Notes under the pieces: generated by a model
The model's database searches: none
Told to the model about the DNA's origin: nothing
What the model saw: only the letters and a program-made list of their open reading frames with translations
Source of the DNA: Halorhabdus sp. BNX81
Lineage (GTDB): Archaea; Halobacteriota; Halobacteria; Halobacteriales; Haloarculaceae
Direction of reading: 5' to 3'
Assembly: GCF_029229925.1 (NCBI RefSeq)
Contig: NZ_CP107254.1
Coordinates: forward strand, 2,418,001 to 2,482,000
DNA length: 64,000 nt
In this document: piece after piece, positions 53,378 to 61,593 of the stretch
Layout of the letters: every line of letters starts with the position of its first letter
Position numbering within the stretch: position 1 is the first letter of the stretch
Position numbers and translations under genes: made by a program

Positions 53378-53977
53378 GCTGTTTGACCGTGTCGTCGCCG
53401 GTCGCTTCGAGAACATCGTCGTAGGCTCGTCGCTCGGCAGCATCCATCGCGTCAGTCCGTCGTAAGGCCGCCGTGAGTTCATCGGTCGAGAGATCGCCGC
53501 GGTCCCAGGCGCGAAGCGACGTTCGCACAATCGCAGTCGCCTCGGAAAGTTCCAGGAGTGCGGTCCTGCCGTCCCTTCCGAGCGATTCGAGGGCTTCGCG
53601 GCCCGTTTCGCCGGTCGCCCGCACGACGCGAGCGGCTTTCGAGGCGGACTTATAGACGACCCCGTTGTCATTGATCCAGCCAAAGTGTCCGAGTCCAGTT
53701 CGCGCAACTGCGCTGTCGTCCGCAGGCGGACGGGCTGGGATACCTCGCTTAAGCGATTGGCTATCTGGCCGGTGTCGAGATCCGCGTCGGGAAGGCGGCC
53801 GTTGACCCGGCCCGCAAGCGCCATCGTCTTCGTCGAGATGCCGGCCTTCAGCGACGTTTTCGCAGCCTCCAGCGCCCGCATCGCTTTGCCGATCCGTGTA
53901 CTCGACGAGGAGAGGCGACTGACGACAGCACTCGTGCCCTTGTCTCCGACAGCAATCGAGACACCTGTCACGGTCAC
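53367..53977 (-). pseudogene. Uncharacterised helical protein split by a frameshift
   Basis: Two frames join into one protein of about 203 residues. The first half, from GTG 53977, reads TGVSIAVGDKGTSAVVSRL... to TTAQLRELDS; the second half reads GHFGWINDNGVVYKSASKAA... to GDDTVKQLTR, ending at 53367. The change of frame lies in about 53685-53710; one missing base in GACTCGGACACTTTGG would restore DSDHFGWIN. Both halves have haloarchaeal composition. Either a sequencing error or a true mutation. No family recognised. Confidence 0.6.
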
Positions 53978-54063
53978 GTATCCCAGATATCACGATGTAG
54001 CGGCTACTGATTCATCGTCAGACGCACCCGGTGGCCGACCAACCTCGACTATAGCCCATACAC

Positions 54064-54091
54064 AATTGGGACCGATTCCAATTATTTTATA
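54064..54091 (+). promoter_or_regulatory. Operator-like inverted repeat and TATA box of the riboflavin operon
   Basis: AATTGG (54064-54069) and CCAATT (54078-54083) form a perfect inverted repeat with an eight-base spacer, directly before the TATA box TTTTATA (54085-54091). A dimeric regulator bound here would block TBP/TFB. The HTH-riboflavin kinase encoded at 62581 (RbkR type) is the obvious candidate. Confidence 0.5.
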
Positions 54092-54111
54092 CGGGTGCGA
54101 CGCCAATCGTT

Positions 54112-54240
54112 ATGGGAATGCATCGAGGTGACGCGAACGCGACATTCCCGGCGTCGAACGGGCCCGTCACACGGGACCGATCGATCCGGGCTCAAACCGG
54201 AATTCCTGCGACACGAGGGGAACGATGTTCACGGGCATAA
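54112..54240 (+). CDS. 42-residue leader ORF overlapping ribE start
   Basis: Frame MGMHRGDANATFPASNGPVT... begins 21 bases after the TATA box, so it would be read from a leaderless message, and ends 16 bases inside ribE in another frame. The next gene has its own site, GAGGGGAACG, before ATG 54225. It may tune ribE translation, or be fortuitous. Confidence 0.35.
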   Translation: MGMHRGDANATFPASNGPVTRDRSIRAQTGIPATRGERCSRA

Positions 54241-54860
54241 TCGAGGACGTCGGATCCGTCGAGGCCATCGACCGGCGGGCGAACGCGCTCGTCCTGACAG
54301 TCCACTCGACGGAACTGACCGACCTCGAACTCGGCGACAGCGTCGCGGTCAACGGCCCGTGTCTCACCGTCGTCGAAATCGACGAGTCGGCCGAGACGTT
54401 CACCGTCGAGGTGACGCCCGAGACCTACCGGCGGACCAACCTTCGGGAGCTACAGCCGGGCAGTCCGGTCAACCTCGAGTCGGCGCTGCAGTTGAACGAC
54501 GGCCTCGACGGCCACCTGGTGACCGGTCATATCGACGGGACCGGCGTCGTGACCGATCTCCGCCGCGAGGAGAAGGCCCGGATCTATTCGATCCGACCGC
54601 CGGAGAAATTGTTGCCCTACCTCGCCGAGAAGGGGTCGGTGGCGGTCGACGGCGTCAGTCTGACGGTCGTCGACGTCGATCGGACCTTCAGCGTCTCGAT
54701 CACCGATTACACGGAAGACGAGACGACCCTCACTGAGACCGGCGTCGGCGACGAGGTCAACCTCGAAGTCGACGTGATCGCGCGGTACGTCGAGCGGTTG
54801 GCCGGGGAAAGCGAAGGAGAGACGGACCTCATGCGTAAACTCGAAGAACTCAATCAATGA
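54225..54860 (+). CDS. ribE: Riboflavin synthase (bacterial-type, lumazine-binding repeats)
   Basis: A 211-residue enzyme with two lumazine-binding barrels: MFTGIIEDVGSVEAI starts the first and GHLVTGHIDGTGVV the second; VNGPCLTVVE and VDGVSLTVVD are matching strands. It joins two 6,7-dimethyl-8-ribityllumazine molecules into riboflavin. Some archaea instead use an unrelated RibC; haloarchaea carry this bacterial type. The ribBA ATG overlaps its stop (ATGA). Confidence 0.92.
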   Translation: MFTGIIEDVGSVEAIDRRANALVLTVHSTELTDLELGDSVAVNGPCLTVVEIDESAETFTVEVTPETYRRTNLRELQPGSPVNLESALQLNDGLDGHLVTGHIDGTGVVTDLRREEKARIYSIRPPEKLLPYLAEKGSVAVDGVSLTVVDVDRTFSVSITDYTEDETTLTETGVGDEVNLEVDVIARYVERLAGESEGETDLMRKLEELNQ

Positions 54861-56095
54861 CAGTCATCGAATCGGATCGGGATCGCTCGCGCTTCGACGA
54901 CATCGAGACCGCGATCGACGCCATCGAGGACGGCGAGATGATCCTGCTGGTCGACGAAAAGAGCCGTGAAGACGAAGGCGATCTGTACGTCCCGGCCGAA
55001 GCAGTCACACCGGAGCACATCAACTTCATGCTCAAGCACGGCCGCGGACTGGTCTGTGCGCCGGTCGCCCCGGAGATTACCGACCGCCTCAGCCTCGAAC
55101 AGATGGTCCCTACCTCGGAGAACACCGAAGAGATGTCCACGCGCTTCACGGTCTCGGTCGACGCTGCTTCGACGGGGACTGGGATCTCGGCGTACGACCG
55201 CGCCGAGACGATCCAGGCCCTGGTCGATCCCGAGACCGAGCCGGCTGATCTCGACAAACCGGGGCACATCTTCCCCCTGGAGGCCAAATCCGACGGCGTC
55301 CTCGACCGGGAGGGGCACACCGAAGCGGCGGTCGACCTCGCGAGAATCGCCGGCTATCGGCCGGGCGGCGTGATCTGCGAGGTCGTCGACGACGACGGCA
55401 CGATGGCCCGGGAGGACCGTCTCATGGAGTTTGCAGACGAACACGGGTTGCCGATCGTGACCGTCGCCGACGTCCTCGAATATCGCCACCTGACGGAGAC
55501 GCTCGTCTCCCGGGAGGTCGACACTCGCCTGCCGACCGAGTTCGGCACCTTCGACATGTACGGGTACGACTACCGCGGGGAAACTCACGTCGCCCTGGTC
55601 AACTTCGAGGACGTCGATCCCGCGACCGACCGGCCGCTCGTCCGGATCCACTCGAAGTGTCTGACCGGCGACGCCTTGCACTCCCTGAAGTGCGATTGCG
55701 GGTTCCAGCTCGAAGAGACCATGCAGCGCATCAGCGAGGAGGGCGGCGTCCTGTTGTACCTCGATCAGGAGGGACGCGGGATCGGCCTGCTCAACAAGCT
55801 CAAAGCCTACGAGTTACAGGAGCACGGCTACGACACCGTCGAGGCTAACGTCGAACTCGGGTTCGAACCCGACGAACGCCGATTCGACGCTGCCGCCCAG
55901 ATGCTCAGGGACATCGGGCTGGACCGCGTGCGCCTGCTGACGAACAACCCGCGGAAGGCCGCCGCGCTCGAGCGGTTCGACTTCGATGTCGAGATCGACG
56001 CCCTGCAGATCGAACCCAACCCCGAAAACGAGGCTTACCTCGAAACCAAAGCCGAAAAGCTCGATCACCAACTCGACGTATTCAACTCCGACTGA
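54857..56095 (+). CDS. ribBA: Bifunctional DHBP synthase / GTP cyclohydrolase II
   Basis: A 412-residue fusion. Residues 1-215 are 3,4-dihydroxy-2-butanone-4-phosphate synthase (DEKSREDEGD, STGTGISAYDR, GHTEAAVDLARIAG). Residues 216-412 are GTP cyclohydrolase II, with zinc ligands C268, C279 and C281 (SKCLTGDALHSLKCDCG), then YLDQEGRGIGL and LLTNNPRKAAAL. It supplies both branches of riboflavin synthesis. Archaea commonly use GTP cyclohydrolase III for the first step, so the complete bacterial RibBA stands out. Translationally coupled to ribE. Confidence 0.9.
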   Translation: MTVIESDRDRSRFDDIETAIDAIEDGEMILLVDEKSREDEGDLYVPAEAVTPEHINFMLKHGRGLVCAPVAPEITDRLSLEQMVPTSENTEEMSTRFTVSVDAASTGTGISAYDRAETIQALVDPETEPADLDKPGHIFPLEAKSDGVLDREGHTEAAVDLARIAGYRPGGVICEVVDDDGTMAREDRLMEFADEHGLPIVTVADVLEYRHLTETLVSREVDTRLPTEFGTFDMYGYDYRGETHVALVNFEDVDPATDRPLVRIHSKCLTGDALHSLKCDCGFQLEETMQRISEEGGVLLYLDQEGRGIGLLNKLKAYELQEHGYDTVEANVELGFEPDERRFDAAAQMLRDIGLDRVRLLTNNPRKAAALERFDFDVEIDALQIEPNPENEAYLETKAEKLDHQLDVFNSD

Positions 56096-56146
56096 AGACG
56101 ATCGCGCAACGCCACACTTACCACCCGACACAACACTCTACAACCC

Positions 56147-56623
56147 ATGACAGACTACGACGTCACCGAACTGGAAGGCGAACTGGACGCGAGCGGACTG
56201 ACCATCGGTATCGTCCTCAGCCGCTTCAACGACCTTATCACCGGAAAACTGCTCGACGGCGCGCTCGATACGCTCACCCGTCACGGCGCGAGTGAGGACG
56301 ACATCGACGTGGCCCGGGTCCCGGGTTCCTTCGAGATCCCGCTCGTCGCAAAGCGAATGGCCGAAAGCGGCGACTACGACGCCGTCATCGCACTCGGTGC
56401 GGTCATCCGCGGCGAGACGCCACACTTCGAATACGTCTCCAACGAGGCGACCAAGGGGGTCGCCAAGGCGACCCTGGACACCGATGTCCCGATCTCCTTC
56501 GGCGTGCTCACGACCGACACGACCGAGCAAGCGATCAACCGCGCGGGCGTCAAGCAGGGAAACAAGGGCAGCGAGGCCGCCGAGAGCGCCATCGAGATGG
56601 CGAACCTCCTCGGCGAGTTCTGA
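56147..56623 (+). CDS. ribH: 6,7-dimethyl-8-ribityllumazine synthase
   Basis: A 158-residue lumazine synthase. [14 protein letters not shown] binds the dihydroxybutanone phosphate, [14 protein letters not shown] carries the catalytic His, and [16 protein letters not shown] is the third signature. The N-terminal 15 residues are an acidic haloarchaeal extension. It lies 51 bases after ribBA and feeds ribE. Confidence 0.93.
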   Translation: MTDYDVTELEGELDASGLTIGIVLSRFNDLITGKLLDGALDTLTRHGASEDDIDVARVPGSFEIPLVAKRMAESGDYDAVIALGAVIRGETPHFEYVSNEATKGVAKATLDTDVPISFGVLTTDTTEQAINRAGVKQGNKGSEAAESAIEMANLLGEF

Positions 56624-56720
56624 GCTGACGACGCTTTCAGCGTGGAGTCCGCCGGCCAAGAGGAGTTCCCGATAGTGCATCCCACGGATGCTTTTGTCCG
56701 GGAATCCCCAATCGGGAGTG

Positions 56721-57539
56721 ATGACAGTCGTTCTCGCAGGCGTCGGCGCGGATCAGTCAAACGTCGGCCGAAACCTCCCGCTGTACGACGACGGGACCTT
56801 CGAGTACATCCCGATCCCGGAGAAGACGCCCGAAACCGACGAATCCGAGACGTTCGGGACCTGGCCGCTTCGGAACGGCGGCGTCGCCGCAGATCTCCTC
56901 TCGAAGATCCGGCCGGCTCCGGGCCGTGAGGAAGAGTGGGTCACCGATCCCGACCGGATCGCCGACTGGCCACTCCATCGGGATCCGAACTTCGATGCGC
57001 TCACCTACGGCGAACACCGCGGCAGCGCCGATCGGCGACAGGGATACGTGCGGCTGCTCGAAGCGCTGGATCCCGGCGATGTCGTCGGGTTCTACGCCGG
57101 ACTCGCGCCGCCCGGGGGGCATCCACACCGATACCTGATCGGGTATTTCACCGTCGAATCGGTCCTCACGACCGCCGGACGCTCCCCGGCGGAGAAACGG
57201 GATCTCCTCGCCGACCATCCCGAAAACGCCCACACCAAGCGGGCCGACGAAGGCACACTCTACTACGATCGGGTCGGTGCCGAGGACAAGTACGTCGCCA
57301 TCGTCGCGGGCCGCGAGCCCGGCGGCCTCTTCGACCGTGATCCGATTCGCCTCAGCGAGCGCTACGTCAAACCGGGCAACGAGCGCGTCGGATATTACCT
57401 CCGCGAGGAGATTGCCGACGAGTGGCACCTGCGTGCACCCGACGCCGATCCCGTCGCACTGACCCGGAAACCAGCCATGTGTTTCGATCTGTCGGGCGGG
57501 GCGTTCCGGGATCGCGTCGGGATTCCGGGAACGCGCTAA
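56721..57539 (+). CDS. Nmad3-like putative nucleotide-modification protein
   Basis: A 272-residue protein whose start, AGVGADQSNVGRNLPLYDDG followed by TFEYIPIPE, matches the pattern of the Nmad3 domain (nucleotide modification-associated domain 3). Later GDVVGFYAGL and HRYLIGYFTVE fit the predicted core. The family is tied in the literature to phage and defence DNA-base modification by context, not by biochemistry. Here it stands alone after the riboflavin operon, with no modification enzymes nearby. The domain match is by eye. Confidence 0.6.
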   Translation: MTVVLAGVGADQSNVGRNLPLYDDGTFEYIPIPEKTPETDESETFGTWPLRNGGVAADLLSKIRPAPGREEEWVTDPDRIADWPLHRDPNFDALTYGEHRGSADRRQGYVRLLEALDPGDVVGFYAGLAPPGGHPHRYLIGYFTVESVLTTAGRSPAEKRDLLADHPENAHTKRADEGTLYYDRVGAEDKYVAIVAGREPGGLFDRDPIRLSERYVKPGNERVGYYLREEIADEWHLRAPDADPVALTRKPAMCFDLSGGAFRDRVGIPGTR

Positions 57540-57614
57540 GACGTATTGCTGATCTCGAACCAAGAAGTTGTCTCCGCCAGACTTAATACTTTGATGCGGC
57601 TAAATCCGACAACA

Positions 57615-58313
57615 ATGCAGACCGATGTCATGGAGGACTATCTCAAGGTAATCTATCGGCTCGAGCGCGAGGATGGCACGCCGGTCGGCACGTCGGCCAT
57701 CGCCGACGCCCTGGACGTGACGGCCCCGACGGCCACACGGATGCTCGAAAAGCTGGCCGACGAGGAGTTGATCGAACGCGAGAAGTACAGCGGCGTCGAA
57801 TTGACCGAGCACGGGCGGGCGATTGCACTCGAAACGGTTCGTCATCACCGACTGCTGGAGGCGTACCTCGTCGAACACCTCGGCTACGAGTGGGAGGAAG
57901 TCCACGACGAGGCCGAGCGGCTGGAACACCACATCAGCGAATCCTTCGAGGAGCGCATCGCCGACCTGCTGGGCCATCCACCGGTCGATCCCCACGGCGA
58001 GCCGATCCCGGGCGTGGATCTCGAACCGCCGGCCGCCGCCGACACCCGTCCGCTGTCGGCGTGTGAAGCCGGCGAAACAGTCGTGGTCGCGACCGTCCGG
58101 GACCGCGACGAGGAGACCCTGCAGTACCTGGCCGAGAGCGGGATCGTCCCCGGTCGGGAAGTGGCGGTGACCGATGTCACCCCCGTCGACGTCTACGTCC
58201 TCGAACACGACGAGGGGACCCAGCATCTCTCGGCAGCGGTCGCCGAGTCCGTCTACGTCGAGACGCCGCCTGCGGAAGGGGAGTCCGTGCCGGAGGAGGT
58301 GCCCGGACTATGA
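57615..58313 (+). CDS. DtxR/MntR-type metal-dependent regulator
   Basis: A 232-residue regulator. N-terminal winged helix (DYLKVIYRLEREDGTPVGTS, then DALDVTAPTATRMLEKL), dimerisation domain with metal ligands (HHRLLEAYLVEHLGYEWEEV, EAERLEHHISE), and a C-terminal SH3/FeoA-like domain. It binds Mn or Fe and represses or activates transport genes. CTTAATACT at 57582-57590 is the TATA box. Its stop overlaps the exporter ATG, so the regulator and transporter form a unit, pointing to manganese control. Confidence 0.85.
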   Translation: MQTDVMEDYLKVIYRLEREDGTPVGTSAIADALDVTAPTATRMLEKLADEELIEREKYSGVELTEHGRAIALETVRHHRLLEAYLVEHLGYEWEEVHDEAERLEHHISESFEERIADLLGHPPVDPHGEPIPGVDLEPPAAADTRPLSACEAGETVVVATVRDRDEETLQYLAESGIVPGREVAVTDVTPVDVYVLEHDEGTQHLSAAVAESVYVETPPAEGESVPEEVPGL

Positions 58314-59008
58314 CGGCGTACCTTGAGATCCTCGTCGTCGCGTTCGGCATGCAACTGGCTGTGCTCCCGGGCGAGAAGGTCCAGTTCATCATCGCCGGCC
58401 TCTCGACGCGATACCATCCGCTGGTCGTCGTCTCGGCCGCCGGGACCGCCTTCGCCGGGTGGACCGCCCTGGAGATCGGTTTCGGCAACGCGCTCCAGAA
58501 CGCGCTTCCCGAGATATATCTCACCGCGTTCACGGCCGGACTGTTCGTGCTGTTCGCTGCGCTGATGATCCGGTCGGCCCCCGACCCCAGTGACTCGACG
58601 GCCGAGACCGACGGTGGCGTCACAGAACCGGTCGGTGAACTCGACGTCTCGCTTTTCGGTTACAAGGTACCGGCGTTGCTCGGCGGGTGGCTTCCGATCT
58701 TCGCGATGATGGCCGCCGGCGAGTTCGGCGACAAGACCCAGCTCGTGACCATCGGGCTGGCAGCCGACTACGGCGCGACCTCGGCGATCTGGGTCGGGGA
58801 GATGTTGGCGATCATCCCGATCAGTCTGCTGAACGCGTACTTCTTCCACCGGTTTGCCCATATGGTCAATCTCCGGAAAGCACACTTCGGCGGCGCGGCG
58901 CTGTTTGGCTTTTTCGCCGCGGACAACGTCCTGAAGATCGTGGCCGGCTTCTCGCTGTGGGAAGCGATCATCACGACGGTCTCGACGGCCGTGCTGGCGG
59001 CAATGTGA
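58310..59008 (+). CDS. TMEM165/GDT1-family cation exporter
   Basis: A 232-residue six-helix membrane protein with the family's two repeated motifs: GEKVQFIIAGLS (first, E-K in place of the usual GDK) and GEFGDKTQLVTIGLA (second, intact). Members export Mn2+ or exchange Ca2+/Mn2+ with protons. Overlap by ATGA with the DtxR-type gene fits efflux of excess manganese. An acidic loop of about 35 residues separates the two halves. Confidence 0.85.
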   Translation: MTAYLEILVVAFGMQLAVLPGEKVQFIIAGLSTRYHPLVVVSAAGTAFAGWTALEIGFGNALQNALPEIYLTAFTAGLFVLFAALMIRSAPDPSDSTAETDGGVTEPVGELDVSLFGYKVPALLGGWLPIFAMMAAGEFGDKTQLVTIGLAADYGATSAIWVGEMLAIIPISLLNAYFFHRFAHMVNLRKAHFGGAALFGFFAADNVLKIVAGFSLWEAIITTVSTAVLAAM

Positions 59009-59175
59009 ACGAAAGCGGCCGGTCGACCCCGCACTCGGGGCAGTCTCGTGGGCTTCTCACCCGATGATGTTTTCCAGAACCGTTATGCATCTGTCTTTCG
59101 TATTTTCATGCTGACTGCTCGACCGGTGGGCAACTCGAACACACGGACGGAACGGTGCGAGAAAAGGGGATACAC

Positions 59176-59655
59176 ATGACTCAGACCGGAACCGACGCGA
59201 CGGACGTATCGCTCGAAGAACTCTCCCGTTCGGTCACGCGGACCGGCGGCAAGTACCTCTGTGGCCTGCTGCAGTGTTCGCTGGCTGATCGTGAACAGGT
59301 CGCGACTGGCGATCTCGCCGAATACCTCGACGTGAGCCGGGCAAGCGTCACCGAGATGGTCGAAAAGTTCGGCGATGGCGACCTCGTCGATCACGAACAC
59401 TACAAGGGAACAACGTTGACCAATACGGGGGAAACTCTCGCGCGCCACCTACAGTGGCGACGCTGTGTAACAGAACAGTTTTTCGAGACCGAACTTGACC
59501 TCGACGTCGATGTCGACAACGCCTACCGAATCGGGTTCGAACTCCCCGACGCCGGTGCCAACCGGCTTGCCGAGTTAGTCGACCATCCCTGCGATCGGAC
59601 ATGCCAGGCGACCGAACCCGACGAGTGTGCCAATCTCACGATCGGGTCGGCGTGA
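59176..59655 (+). CDS. DtxR-like regulator with C-terminal cysteines
   Basis: A 159-residue protein with a winged helix (GDLAEYLDVSRASVTEMVEK, then GDLVDHEHYKGTTLTNTG) and a short dimerisation part. The C-terminus has four Cys (DHPCDRTCQATEPDECANL plus C106 or so), which could bind iron or an Fe-S centre. AGGGGAT lies before ATG 59176; a GTG start at 59155 is possible. A second metal or redox regulator next to the MntR-type one. Confidence 0.72.
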   Translation: MTQTGTDATDVSLEELSRSVTRTGGKYLCGLLQCSLADREQVATGDLAEYLDVSRASVTEMVEKFGDGDLVDHEHYKGTTLTNTGETLARHLQWRRCVTEQFFETELDLDVDVDNAYRIGFELPDAGANRLAELVDHPCDRTCQATEPDECANLTIGSA

Positions 59656-59882
59656 ATAGCTTGGCGCACCGTCACCCGAACACACCACAGGAGGGGGCGT
59701 CTCGACTGTCTGATCCAAACGGAACGAGAGGGCGTTATAAAACGTCTTAGCCGTTTTCTGGCCATGATAAAATGTCATTGAGATACCAATCATCGGGTAA
59801 AACGAGCTGAAACGGCCCGAAGGCTCGCCGGGTTATATGGAGGTACCGCGCAATGGGTCAGATACACGCGACGGTGTCCCCG

Positions 59883-60125
59883 ATGTCAAATTCGAACCCC
59901 TCACTCGCCGACCACACGCCCCCAACCAGCGCACAGCACGGCAAACGCCGCCTCCTCGAACCCGTCCAGGGCGTCGCGTTCTGGGCGTCGATCGCGCTCC
60001 CGTTCGTTCAGGTACCCCTCCTGCTGTCAGGACTGCACGACTGGACCGCGGTGCTGGCCTTTGGTAGCCTGCTCGCCCTCAACGTCCTGACGCTTTACGT
60101 CGGCCACACCTACGGCCGCGAGTAA
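59883..60125 (+). CDS. Small membrane protein, two helices
   Basis: Eighty residues: a polar N-terminus of about 30 residues, two helices (VAFWASIALPFVQVPLLL and AVLAFGSLLALNVLTLYVG) and a short YGRE tail. The ATG at 59853 would add ten residues, but the TATA-like GTTATATGG at 59832-59840 puts transcription near 59862, so 59883 is preferred. AAAACG-CGTTTT stem at 59739 lies upstream. Not recognised. Confidence 0.65.
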   Translation: MSNSNPSLADHTPPTSAQHGKRRLLEPVQGVAFWASIALPFVQVPLLLSGLHDWTAVLAFGSLLALNVLTLYVGHTYGRE

Positions 60126-60355
60126 CGCGAGCGTGCCGGTCACCTCCATCCCTCCAGCCGGCGTTGGTCTCGCGGACGCCTCCCGGTTATGAGAGATCAG
60201 GATGACAACGAACCCGAGAGGCATTGGGATGTCGATGGGCTACCCCAGGTCGCGCCGAGAGCCAGAAAGGCGATACGGGTTCGATAGCGCACGGTCGGCG
60301 TTCGATCTAGGGGCACCTACTGGTTTTCATCTCAGGCAGCAGGCGGCGATGCCTT
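60126..60355. other. Gap without a clear gene
   Basis: 230 bases between a small membrane gene and a CBS gene. A 32-codon frame at 60189-60287 (MRDQDDNEPERHWDVDG...) lacks a good promoter. No RNA gene or repeat was recognised. Confidence 0.6.
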
Positions 60356-60850
60356 TCAGCGCTCGTTTCGCTCGTCGTCAAGCGCCGTGAGGATGTCCTG
60401 GCGAGTCACGATCCCGACCAGTTCGCCGTCTTCGAGGACCGGCAGCCGGTTGATGTTCCGGGATGTGTCGGCCAACAGCCCCAGGAGGTCATCAAGATCC
60501 GCGTCGGGGTCGACGGTCACCACGTCTTCGGTCATGACCGTGCTGACCGGTTTGCGGGCGCTTTTGACCATGTCGATGCCGACGTCGAGGTCGTCCCACG
60601 ACAGATCGAAGCCGTAGGTCCGACTCTCCAGGAACGGCGGGAACCCGATCGGGATCCACAATACTCGATTCGAGGGCTGGAACATGTCGACGAGGTCCTC
60701 CTCGGTGACGACGCCGACGACGGCCCCGTCCTCGACGACCGGAAACCCGTTGAAGTCGGCGCGGGCCAGTCGGGTCAGGACGTCGCTGATCTCGTCGTCG
60801 GGGGCGACCGTCTCGACAGCGTCGGTCATCACGTCGCGGGCACGGATCAT
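60356..60850 (-). CDS. CBS-pair protein
   Basis: A 164-residue protein made of two CBS motifs: RARDVMTDAVETVAPDDEI with GFPVVEDGAVVGVVTEEDL, and VSTVMTEDVVTVDPDADL with RLPVLEDGELVGIVTRQDI. Between them is a linker with RVLWIPIGFPPFLESRTY. CBS pairs sense adenine nucleotides. The ATG at 60850 begins the first CBS. It stands alone, divergent from the DUF502 gene. Confidence 0.85.
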   Translation of the reverse strand: MIRARDVMTDAVETVAPDDEISDVLTRLARADFNGFPVVEDGAVVGVVTEEDLVDMFQPSNRVLWIPIGFPPFLESRTYGFDLSWDDLDVGIDMVKSARKPVSTVMTEDVVTVDPDADLDDLLGLLADTSRNINRLPVLEDGELVGIVTRQDILTALDDERNER

Positions 60851-60949
60851 GGTCCGACGCACACGCCCCGAGGCCGTATGCATTCCGGTGAGACGAACCG
60901 GAGCGCACAACAGGAAGGCTCATTACGCTCCCGTGACAGGATTTTCACA

Positions 60950-61576
60950 ATGGCCTCGACGTGGAAGCGTGACTTCGCCAGCGGACTGATCGTCATCACG
61001 CCGCTTTTGGTCACCGTGATCGTCCTGCTGTGGCTGTACAATCGGCTCGAAGGGATCCCACTGCCGATCGAGCCTGCGCCACTCCGGGTCGTGCTGACGA
61101 TCGTCGTGTTCGTCCTGCTGGTGTTCGCCGTCGGGTACCTGATGCGGACCGCTGTCGGATCGATTCTCGAGGACGCGATCGACGACCTCATGAACCAGCT
61201 GCCGGGGTTGCGCGTGGTCTACAACGCTTCGAAGATGGCAGCCGAAACTGCGCTCTCGGGCACCGACGAACTCCAGGCACCCGTCAAGCTCGAAGTCTGG
61301 GACGGGATGCGGATGACCGCGTTCCTGACCGGCAAAACTACCGAAGACGGGCGCGACGTCCTCTTTTTGCCGACGGCACCCAACATCACGACGGGGTTCG
61401 TCGTCGAGGTCGAGCCCGAGCGATACACGGAGGTCGACGAGCGTGTCGAGGACGCGCTGACCCGGATTCTCAGTGCCGGCTTCGGTGAAAGCGACGAAAA
61501 ATCGATTCAGGTCGACGTCGAGGACGTCGTCAGTGAGGTTGGAGAGAGTGACGGCGGAGAGGGCGACGCCGACTGA
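60950..61576 (+). CDS. DUF502 membrane protein
   Basis: A 208-residue protein with two N-terminal helices (GLIVITPLLVTVIVLLWLY and VVLTIVVFVLLVFAVGYLM) and a conserved beta-rich part (NQLPGLRVVYNASKMAAET, LFLPTAPNITTGFVVEV). The DUF502 family is widespread in archaea and bacteria; role not established. An acidic tail of about 35 residues ends the protein. Confidence 0.82.
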   Translation: MASTWKRDFASGLIVITPLLVTVIVLLWLYNRLEGIPLPIEPAPLRVVLTIVVFVLLVFAVGYLMRTAVGSILEDAIDDLMNQLPGLRVVYNASKMAAETALSGTDELQAPVKLEVWDGMRMTAFLTGKTTEDGRDVLFLPTAPNITTGFVVEVEPERYTEVDERVEDALTRILSAGFGESDEKSIQVDVEDVVSEVGESDGGEGDAD

Positions 61577-61593
61577 CGCGTCCCGCCCGGAGA

